From positions 146,709,317 through 146,773,316 of the forward strand of contig CM037584.1 in assembly GCA_021018995.1 (NCBI GenBank): a stretch of DNA of 64,000 bases, in the 5' to 3' direction. This DNA comes from Chloranthus sessilifolius (lineage: Eukaryota > Streptophyta > Magnoliopsida > Chloranthales > Chloranthaceae). Shown here in pieces: positions 12,824-22,377 of the stretch. Under the pieces are notes generated by a model. The model saw only the letters and a program-made list of their open reading frames with translations, had not been told where the DNA came from and ran no database searches. How positions within the stretch are numbered: the first letter of the stretch is position 1; each line of letters starts with the position of its first letter. A program made the position numbers and the translations under genes.

Positions 12824-13045
12824 ATAGGCTTTAGGTCTCATGGGAAATCAGAGTAATAGCTTTAGGTTAAGAGATATGGCAGTAGGTTTTGTCAGAGTCC
12901 GAGCTTTAGGTCTTCCAGGAGACTCGAGGGATATGACTTTAGGTTTGTCATAGCGTTGGGGATATAGGAAGATCACTTCTGATTAAGGCTTGGATCTTCA
13001 CGATCACTTCTGATTGAACGTTTTTATTGAACATGACAGATCAGT

Positions 13046-14167
13046 ATGGCCCCACCGGTCAGATGAGGTAGAGGCAGTCCAAGAACGGTGCGCATGACGG
13101 ATGTCCCTGAAGGCAAGGGAACATCACGTGGTGTAGAAATCTCCACAGATCCTAATCCCATTCCGTTGAGAGGTAGTGATAGTGGTAGTGATAGACAACT
13201 GTTGGAGACCATGGCCAACGCAATTACACAACAGATGACTTCAATGGCACATCAGACCGAGAAACTAGCATCTAGGCAACAACCTTTCGGATTTATAGAA
13301 TTTAGAAAGATGCGTCCTCTGAGCTTTTCGAGTCAAATCGATCCACTTGAGACCGAGAAGTGGTTGAATGAGATGAAGAAGATCTTCAGTGTATTTTGTT
13401 GCACTGAGGATGAGAAAGTGAGATGGGCAGCCTTTAAACATGACGGAGAGGTTGATCCCTGGTGGAAAGCAGTGCAGATAAATAGGGTGAAAGAGATCCC
13501 GAATGTACCATGGACTTGGGCCGAGTTTACTGAGAAGTTTGAAGACGAGTACTTCCCCAACGTTGTGAAAAATCAATGGGAAGTCCAGTTTATAGAATTG
13601 AAGCAAGTCCAGATGAGCGTACGCGAGTATGGGGCTGAATTTACTAGGCTTTCGAAGTTTGCACCTTAGCATGTGGCCACAGAGTTGATGAAGGCCAAGA
13701 AGCTTCAATGCAGTGTACGGCCTGACATCTCATAGAGGGTCACACTGTTTGAGCTAGGAACAGATGCAGCGGTAATGGCCAAGGCCCTTATCGCCAAGGA
13801 AGACATTGAAAAGAAGTACCAAAGAAAAGAGCAGAACCAAAGAGATGGGACAAGTCAAACACGAGCTTGTGCTTTTGAACAGACAAGCAAGGAACCGATA
13901 CCCCTAATGTCAGCACCTATCCAGCCTGCTCAGACTGCCTACTCAAGACGACCCATGTCTACGTCTCAGAGGTCACACACCACATCATCCGCACTGATTG
14001 AGCCCTACGCAAGGTGTGGAGGATGACATAAGACGACGGAATGTTGGTAGTCCACTGGCGCATGCCTTAGGTGTGGTCAAATGGGACATCAGGTAAAAGA
14101 CTGTCAAGAGAAAGGAAAGGAAAGAACAACTTTAGCAGCTACTCAGAAGCCTCTTAACCCCCAGTGA
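13046..14167 (+). pseudogene. gag: Degenerate gag, unit 3 (best capsid)
   Basis: The longest intact gag stretch of the array is 13088-13669: N-terminal region, FRKMRPLSFSSQ, the YFPNVV motif and VQMSVREYGAEFTRLSKFAP, covering most of the retrotrans_gag domain. It then stops at the codon after FAP. A second frame, 13775-14026, covers the linker and ends after CARCGG with the same stop as unit 2. Knuckle two survives in pieces up to 14105. No protease or RT follows. Without a pol gene and with its gag stopped, it is non-autonomous and dead. Confidence 0.87.
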
Positions 14168-14572
14168 TGCCCAAACAACGAGTAGGTCACAAACCAAGAG
14201 ATGGGTTTACACCTTGTAGATACTCAGTGTCTCCAGTATTTTGTATGAGCTCCATGAGAAAATGGACATCTTTGGTGTAAATTTCAATGAACCCTATACT
14301 TTTGTGGTGATAGTGGTTGGGCTTGTAGATTAATGGTTAAGATTTCTTTATGATAAGGGTTTAAATGTTGAGCCGATCTTTTGCAGGCGGTTGGTAGCAA
14401 CCAATTACTGAGATAACCACCAAAAGTAACAGGATAAATTTTCGAGGATAAAAATTTCTAAAGGAGGGGTGAATGTAATGACCCTAATTTTGGGGATGTT
14501 GAATTGTACTCGTACCTTTTCGAATATAACACATAAATTTTAGAGGATGAAAATTCTTTAAGGTGAGAAGAA
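14168..14572 (+). other. 3' internal tail, unit 3
   Basis: Noncoding tail parallel to 9820-10225, again with two successive polypurine-like tracts (AAAGGAGGGGTGAA near 14459 and TTAAGGTGAGAAGAA ending 14572) separated by about 75 bp of LTR-start-like sequence. Confidence 0.7.
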
Positions 14573-16885
14573 TGTGACATCCCAAATTTTTTTTAAAACC
14601 CTAGGTCCTGATTAGGTGCTTGTCCATGGAGAAATGCGTCACCGCTTTGAATTGTCTAGATAAAATCATCTTGGGCTCATTTGGACTTCGTCTGGGATTT
14701 TTGGACCAAAGCTTATACACAATTGTGGTGTATTTGCTTAACACCGAATTCAGTGGATAATGGTTTGGGTGTGCTGGCCCCACATCGAACCAAAAGTTTA
14801 GTTGTATAATAGTTAACAACTTGTTTAGGTGTATGAGCTTAACACCGAAACAAACTAATATGCCATTTTGGGTGTGCGAGTTTCACACGGAACTGACTCC
14901 CTTAGTTATAAATGAAACTTCTCAAGGAAGTTTCATTCGGTTGCAAAAGAAGAGAGAAGAAAAGGAGGGAAAAAGAGAAGGGCTAAGAGAGAAGAAGCTC
15001 CATTCCCCTTGTCTTCTTCGTTGTTCATCAGGTGCGTTTGAAGGATTTGATCTTCAAATTTGATGCCGTTACGATCAGAGAGAAGAGATCGAACCATCGA
15101 AGAAGCAAGAGGGTTTCACATGTGGGTTTCACATCAATCTCACACATTGACGTTGCGTGCTCATAGATCGAGGTAAGAATCATGATTTAAAAGTATGGAT
15201 TTAGTTTAAGTTTCATTTGTGAGTGAATTAGAGTGAGTGGAACGGGTTTTGAATGATTCGGAGCCCAAGAAGAAGAAGCCCGAGGATTATAGAATTTGTC
15301 AAAATTGAACGATCGATTTCTGAAATGATCGATCGATTTTGACAAGACAGAGATATGTAAAGATTTTTGAAGGAATTGATCGATCGATTTTGTAAATCGA
15401 TTGATCGAATTAGGAATTTTGAAGGATTCGATCGATCGAATTAAAATCGATCGCTCGAATTTGAAATTGATCGATCGATTTTGAAATCGAGCAATCGAAT
15501 TTTATAAAATAGGGATTGCAAAATATATATTCTAAGAAATTGATCAATCGAATTTCTCTGCTTTGGAAATCGATCGATTGATTTTTTCTATTTTGGTTGG
15601 TTCAGTTTTCCTTGGAAAAACTTTGGAAAACTTTGAGCAAATTTGTTTTTCCCCACCATTGACACGTAGTATGGTCTTAATATGATCTAGGTTAAGAATG
15701 GGAGACCGTATATGAGGTCCTTTGAATTGCTTTGAACGGCTTCGAATTTAGGGTAGGGGAAACTCATTACTCATTGCATTTTCGAATTGATTTCATAGAT
15801 GTCATTGTAGGATCGAATGAAGTTATTAGAACTCTTTGAAATTGATGCCTTGAATCTAATTTGACGTGATATCTGTTTGAAATAAATTGTAATCTTAGCA
15901 ATGAATTCAGAACTTATTGATTTGACTGTATTTGAATATTTAGACTGAAAAGTGATAATTGTGATTTGAAATCAAATTTGTAAGATTGATTGCATTTGAG
16001 AAATTGAATCATGTTAAGTATAAAACCCTTTTTGTAGAAATATTGGAAGTTGACAATCTTTAAATTGTTAACATTGAGATCTCTGAAATGTCAGTTGCAT
16101 TTGGATATCGAATGATTTGACATTAACTCTGATATTGGTAGACTGGATATTGACTGCGCGACTGTACACTGCATGCATACTGAACCGATACGGCTGGTTT
16201 TTTCATACATACTGTATACTGCATACACTGACTGGACCGGTATGGTGGCTTATCCGTACACACTATACACTGCATGCATATTAGACCGGTATGGCGGATT
16301 TTCTCGTACATACTGGATACTACATAAACTGACTAGACACCAACTGAGTGACTGTACACTGGCTGGACCGGTACAACGGTTTTTCCGTATACACTGAAAC
16401 ATAGTGGAAGATATGAACGCACAAGAAGAAGTGATCGCAGTTAAAGAAGTGAATTTGGAATTTGAGGAATTAGAAGATATGTGGGACTTCGAACTGTTTT
16501 GATTTAAGGATACTTGGGACTTTGTTCTGACAAGGGATTGTCTTTGCCTTCCTCATTGTATTTCTACTTTTTTTTCAAATTGAATATCCACTATGTTTTC
16601 ATATTTGTTTCGATCCTTGAATATCTGCTCAATTCCGTTTTTACTTCTTTCATTTAATCTATTCAATGATATGATAAGATGTCAATTGAATTTGAGATTC
16701 TTCTACTGAGCTTAGGCTGTTAACTCGCCCTGACTATACGTCACAGGTGTAAGTATTGACTAGGATCTTTGACTTGAGGAGGATCCAAGTTACCTACTGG
16801 AGAAAGAAGCTCAATTAGATTTGGTACAGTAACATCTGAGATTTGAGCTTGGTATGTTATAGAGTTTCAGTTTTTGTACATATTT
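14573..16885 (+). repeat. LTR 4 of the array, first part
   Basis: It starts TGTGACATCCC. TATAAAT is at 14907-14913, the palindrome cluster at about 15300-15590, the ACCGGTATGG minisatellite at about 16150-16390 and the hairpin at 16707-16727. It is interrupted after TACATATTT by element C. The five bases TATTT (16881-16885) are duplicated at 29433-29437. It resembles LTR 3 in carrying the long minisatellite. Confidence 0.92.
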
Positions 16886-18336
16886 TGTGACAGACCGGAT
16901 TTTGGCACCCCAAAATCCAGACCATCAGATCACCCGTTAGGGTAATCCCACGCTTACACGAACACTTGGCACATCCACATAAACAAATTTCACATAGATA
17001 TCTCCTTTAAACAGATAGATTTATTCTAAGCTTCAAAAGAAAATACATTTCTTAATGTAGCCTGATCAAAATAACGATTCTAAATTTCATGCCAAATGCA
17101 TGAAGGGAATAACCGAAATGAACCATCGGTGATAGACATCTATCACCAACCAATGGTTCACAAAATAATATCCAAAAGAATTATATTACATGACTTAGCA
17201 TAACTCAAAAATGGTTGGACGTACCAAGCCAAACAAAATATAAGTCCTGACTGCTCAAACACCCACTCAATCTATTTAGGAAAGAACTCCGATAGGGGCT
17301 CAATCTCCTCTTCAGGTTCGTATTCTAGATCACTTTCAATACCCAGGTCCTTCTCTAAGTCCTAACCTGTAACGTATAGTCGAAGGGTAAGCTAACATAG
17401 AAGCTCAATAGGGGAAAATACTAGTAGCATTCAATATCATATCTCAAGCATAATGTCATATAACTGATTTTCATAGGCACATTCCGCATTTATCTCAATT
17501 GAATTCTATATGCAAAATTTAATCACACACATGCTTGAATCACATACTTTATTTTGAAAATATTTTTCATAACTTAAAGCATTAACTTAAATACTTTTCT
17601 AAGCAATTATAGCATTAGAAGACGCATATAATACCGACGGGAATCCTACCATCATCATTTAATGAATCATTTACACATAAGCCCAAGCCTTTGCGTTAGG
17701 AGGGATGTTTGTGCCAAATAAATATTACCGTTGGCCGGTAAGAGAATTGAATAGATATCCCGCCGTATCGGAGCACAATGAATGAATATCCCGCCGTACC
17801 GGAGCACAATGGATTTGTTATACTAAATCTTAAATGAATGTGCACCTTCTAACTTATAGTTTCACACCGTGTATTGTGATACATTAAACTATTTTTGGAA
17901 AACTAATATTCTTACACATTTTTAGAATTCTCACATTTCACAGTTAACACATCACATTTTCTTCTTTCACATCACATATATTCTATTCAAAACTTGTTTG
18001 AATTAAAGAATTTCATATCATGACTTATCACATCATAAAACTTGTTTGAAACAATACTATATCACATGCTTATTTTTCACATAACTCTTATGGCTTATCA
18101 CATCACATTACTTCACTTATACGAAGCACAATTAATTGAAATGATCGTACGTTTTCCCTACCTCAAGTCACGCTTATCACATTCCACACATTGATCTTTT
18201 GAGCAGTTACACATAAGCTCAATGCTTTAGTCCTATATTCAAAAATATCCAAATACCCCTTTGGAATTGCCTTAGAAAGCCTAAGATACATAATATCAAA
18301 GAATTCATGCAAAAAGAGTCCAAACAAATTTGATTG

Positions 18337-18580
18337 TGCTTCTCGTACGAGCGAGCCCTGGAGCTCAGGCACGCGAGCTCTGAAGCTAGTTACGCGAGAC
18401 TTGGACATCGGGCGACCGACTGGATTTTAGCTTACTGGAGCTACTCACGTGAGGCCTCGCGCGAGCAAGCCTTTTTCTCATTTAAGCCCTCGCACGAGCG
18501 AGTCTCAGAGTCTCTCAGGCATTTATGCTTTACAGAAGGCTTCTCGCGCGAGCGAGCTCTAGAGCTCAGGCGCACGAGAA
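18337..18580. repeat. CTCGCGCGAGCGAG-like palindrome cluster in C 3' LTR
   Basis: Recurrent, unevenly spaced motifs such as CCTCGCGCGAGCAAG, CCTCGCACGAGCGAG and TTCTCGCGCGAGCGAGC, interleaved with GAGCTC. The core CTCGCGCGAG is palindromic. It occupies the LTR position held by TCGATTAATCGA in D and E and by TCGATCGA in the gag-only array. A homologous cluster lies in the 5' LTR at about 28640-28875. Confidence 0.8.
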
Positions 18581-19042
18581 GCAGAGTTCTTTCAGATCTG
18601 AGTTTTTTCTCAACTCGATCTTCTCAGTTTTGTTCCCTAATTTCTTTCACACTTCTCACACATCATATTAAAACACATTATTAACACAATTCATACATTA
18701 GAGTGTCGATTTCTCACCTTTAACTCAACGGTTCACTCGTAGATCGGATCGTCTTCCTTCCTTGCAAGTAAATGGGTTTCAAAAACCCACTTTGATCTCT
18801 CCAAGCTCCACAATCACCACGACTCCAACACAATTGTATGGCAATCCTTCACACGCAAGTTTGCATAAGATTCACTATGATCTAGTGGTTCTTAACACAA
18901 GGAATGAAGCAATCCTTCTCTCTTCACATCAAACCTTTCTTCCTTTTCTCTCAAAACAAACAAGTTAGCAAACCCATAATTGGGTTTCATGCGTGGGTTA
19001 TCCCTCACACCCAAGCAATCACTTTACTTACATGTAAAAAAC

Positions 19043-19349
19043 CACTGGCGTAGCCAGGATTTTTTGTTGGTGGGGGCTACAAATGATAAATATAATGTTA
19101 GTAGTTATTTTACGATCGATTTGGGGGCTTCTCCATCATAGTTTGGGAGATTATAGATTTTTTGTTGGTGGGGGCTACAAGTGATAAATATAATGTTAGT
19201 ACTTATTTTACGATCGATTTGGGGGCTTCTACATCATAGTTTGGGAGATTATATACAAACAAAGGTTGTATAAGAACCATATTCCATAGAAACTCTAGAG
19301 TGAAATGGGGGCTTGAGCCCCCACACCCTTATATGTGGCTACGCCACTG
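19043..19349. mobile_element. hAT-type MITE in C 3' LTR
   Basis: The ends CACTGGCGTAGCCA and TGGCTACGCCACTG are inverted copies differing at one position. They are flanked by TGTAAAAAAC and TGTAAAAC, an 8-bp-type duplication with A-run slippage. The other LTR of C has the unoccupied site (ACATGTAAAATACAAACAC near 29252). Inside is a direct tandem duplication of about 99 bp (from 19059 and again from about 19158, each with TTTTTTGTTGGTGGGGGCTA). Ends of this CAGTGGCG type with 8-bp duplications fit hAT elements; there is no coding capacity. Confidence 0.8.
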
Positions 19350-19527
19350 TGTAAAACACAAACACTAAAGATGTTTGTTACACATATCCACTTGTTCATT
19401 TGGTGTGAGACACATACACACCAAAGTGTGTACAAAATTTCATGGGTTCCCTTGTGAAGCACACACACCGCAATCATTCACACATCCTTTTGACTTACGT
19501 ATTTGCCCAAAATTTGAGGATATTACA

Positions 19528-20395
19528 TTTATCTCATCTTATAAAATTTTCATCCTCGAAAATTGACCTAAGTCACACTAACAAACCCACACACATGAGA
19601 CTGTAAGCGTACACATAATAGCAAACTAACGCCCACTTTCGGCAGAAGTATACACTAACTACCTGCAAGGATACAATTTACAGCACACATGTATGTGGCA
19701 CCTATGTACGTATAAATGAAAACATATACATAATATATGACACCGTTATTATCCACATCTATCAACTTGACACAGCCACACACTGTGTCCTATACACGTT
19801 CACACATATGATAAGTACATTCTATTTTCCATGTAGGCAAAGAAACTCATAATAAAACCTGCAGTCTAAATGTACTACAATGTATCAACCACAAGTTGTG
19901 TCAACCCAGATATGTCATTAAATTGACATAGAATCTGCATCCCGCACAAAATTTACCAATTGCGGTATCCACAATACCACACAACAACAAATCAAAACTT
20001 CCATTATAGGAAACTATAATTCTAAGCACATAAGACCATAACCATTCCTAGCACATTAAATTAACATGTCGTGAAAATTTAAACCAGAACCATCCACAAT
20101 TACTTCGCAGAGGAACTTCCAAGACGTAATAATCAAACACACTAGGCTGAAATACTAAATCATTTGAATACTAAGTAATCCATTCACAACTAAGTAACCA
20201 TTCACATTGAAATATTAAACTATTCACATAATATAAATACCATTCACACCACAAAAAATTTAAACAAGTATCCATGTGACAACCATGTCACCATAGTTTC
20301 AGAGTTTACACATCAAAAGTTTACAATTAATTTCTCCCTGTATATTTTAAAAAATGAAAATATCACAAAATGTTCTCCATGATCACCAACAGTGG
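19528..20395 (-). other. 3' untranslated region of element C
   Basis: AT-rich sequence between the third gene and the 3' LTR with no supported gene. Directly next to the LTR, the minus strand reads GAGGATGAAAATTTTATAAG then ATGAGATAAA, a weak polypurine tract resembling the tract of the gag-only array. Confidence 0.6.
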
Positions 20396-21697
20396 CTAAC
20401 TCTCATCATCTCCACCCTGATCAGACTCCTCATCTCCAGAACTTGACTCCTCCTCGATCTCATCACCATCATCGGCCTTATCGCCATCGTCATCATCAGC
20501 CTCAGCATCACCAGCGCTAGCAGCCGCGCCAGAGCTGGAAGCACCAAAAACCGTATTTCGCATTGTGGTAAGGTGCTCCCTGAAAGTCTGCGGATAGGCA
20601 TGGCGCATCAAGTCTATGCTAATGGCCCCCTGAAACCACTGATGCAGCCTTATTTTCCGGTTCTGCTGGAGTATTTCACGAAGTATTTCATCTTGACTAC
20701 TCATACTAGTATGGATTGGAGGTGGTACACTGGTTTGGGAAATTGGGTGTGGGACTGTTCCGGGTTGAGGGGGTTGTTGCTATGCCGCCTATTGTGCTAT
20801 CTCTCTCTCTCTCTCTTTTCCTTTTAACATTGTTCTAAAGGTTGTGCAGGCTTTAGGTTAAATCCTTGGCTCGATAGGTTTTGGTATTATCCGTGAGTAT
20901 AGGCTCATAAGGAGGGATTTCATAACCATCAACCCCATCATGCAACTCAAACAACCATGAGATTAACCGGGCGTAGGGTAACCGGTTTATAGGTGTGGGG
21001 ATAGCACCTAGTCTATTTCGCTCATAAGCATGTTTAATCGCTTTTCTCACCAGAATAGGCGCACTAAACCACCTACCCTAATGAGCCGCATAGATTGCTT
21101 GTAGGAAAGGTTCCCTTCTCTCCTGTTCATGGCCTAAGGGAAATAAATTTTCCTAAAAATGATATCTAAAGGCCACATATATTATGGTAACTGGGTCCGT
21201 GTCATCGACTTTCCCGTGCCAATCACCCCTCGAGTCATATTGGTCACAATATCCTTAAATTCTACAGTTCCTCGGATTGGGGATTTTAAAGCTCCATCAT
21301 CCACGTATTTCAGCGTGCATCCCATAGCATTGGAAATATCCTCGTCATCAAAAATAAATTTTCTTTCGTCATTCTCGCAAATCAATTTGGTTTGGGTATC
21401 ATCCATTTTAAAAGTTTGGTAAAACAATTTCACCAAACGGGGGTAATAGCGTGCATGAAAAGGCGCTAACAGTGGTTTCAAATCATTCGTCTTAATATAG
21501 TCTAACATCCATTGGGTGGACGGTTGATCCTCAAAAATATCTTTGTGAATCGACCATTCAAGTTCAAAGACTTTATCTTCCCACCATGGGGCAGGTTCGG
21601 TCAAAGGAATTGGCAGTGGAGCATTCCTTTTGCGCGAACTAGGTGGTGTCACCGCCATTTTCTTCCTAGGTTTGCGATTTGGGCACTTAGAAGCCAT
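20396..21697 (-). pseudogene. Third gene of element C, Transposase_32-like protein with acidic tail
   Basis: A sense-strand gene downstream of pol. From ATG 21697 an open run to 21182 gives a basic N-terminus (MASKCPNRKPRKK), then WWEDKVFELEW and YYPRLVKLFYQ. After stops near 21182 and 21150 the frame continues through FPLGHEQERREPF, IYAAH, GRWFSAP and LPYARLIS (about 20930). The C-terminal part (20704-20396) starts MSSQDEILREILQQN and ends in a very acidic Asp/Glu/Ser tail. The blocks LVKLFYQ, QAIYAA-GRWF and LPYARLIS match, in order, those of the third genes of D and E. The fold pattern resembles the plant 'putative transposon protein' (Transposase_32) family. Function is unknown. Several stops make this copy a pseudogene. 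Confidence 0.72.
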
Positions 21698-21893
21698 TCT
21701 AGGGCTTGTAATCCAAAATAAATGAAAATGGAGCTTGAAAAGTGATTCTAGATTACCTTGTGAGCAAGAAAATCCAATTGAATCGTGAAGAAATCTGATG
21801 AATCACTTATGCAAAGCTCCACCGTGAAAAACTCAAACCCTAGATCTCTCCCTCTCAAGATTTGATGTAAAATGCCGTCGAGAAGGGTTAAAA

Positions 21894-21904
21894 CCCTTTT
21901 ATAG
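21894..21904 (-). promoter_or_regulatory. TATA box of the C third gene
   Basis: The minus strand reads CTATAAAAGGG, about 195 bp upstream of ATG 21697, with the palindrome cluster immediately upstream. The same order occurs in D and E. Confidence 0.55.
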
Positions 21905-21929
21905 TCTATTCCTCACACGTGTGACTTAA

Positions 21930-22170
21930 GGCAGCTCAGGCACGCGAGTGTCAGTCATCCACTGGAACTCAATTTCTTTTTATTATTGTATATATTTTTT
22001 TTTTCATTTATGAGTGGCTTGCACAAGCGAGCTTTAAGTTCACTTAAGCCTCGCGCGAGCGAGACTCAGTAAGCTCTCAGGGAGTCAAACTTCCCTACCT
22101 GTTTCCTTTGTCTGAGTGCCTTGCACGAGCAAGCACTAAAGCTTGGGCGCGCGAGAACCATAGTACTTCT
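21930..22170. repeat. Internal CTCGCGCGAGCGAG-like cluster of element C
   Basis: Motifs CCTCGCGCGAGCGAGACT, CTTGCACAAGCGAGC, CTTGCACGAGCAAGC and GGGCGCGCGAGAA lie between the chromodomain and the TATA box of the third gene. They are the same motif type, with the same neighbouring words (TTCACTTAAGCC, CTCTCAGG), as in the C LTRs. Confidence 0.75.
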
Positions 22171-22377
22171 ATTATGTAGTATTTTCTCTATATTTTTCGA
22201 TTCTTTTTCTTTTTCCCTTTAATTCTTCCTTATTTGAGACATCATTTTGTGTCCAATTTGTTACCAGTCTGTAATGATTTTAACGTTTACCAATCCTTAC
22301 ACAGTCAATCAAGAAAAATCATAATTCAACATTACATTCATAACACTTGTTCAAAATTATGCATAACTACACAAAAC

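Larger units (their letters stand above)
16886..19527 (-). repeat. 3' LTR of element C
   Basis: Bounded by TGTGACAGACC (left) and GATATTACA (right); 2642 bp including a 307-bp hAT-type MITE absent from the other LTR. Read on the minus strand it carries the CTCGCGCGAGCGAG-type cluster (about 18337-18580), TTGAG|GTAGGG, two copies of CGCCGTAYCGGAGCACAATG, and the hairpin at 17388-17407. Confidence 0.93.

Noticed and set aside
18334..18684. Plus-strand 116-codon frame over the CGCGAG cluster
   Set aside because: Coding appearance comes from the GC-rich repeated motif; it is antisense to the element and not conserved in the other LTR.
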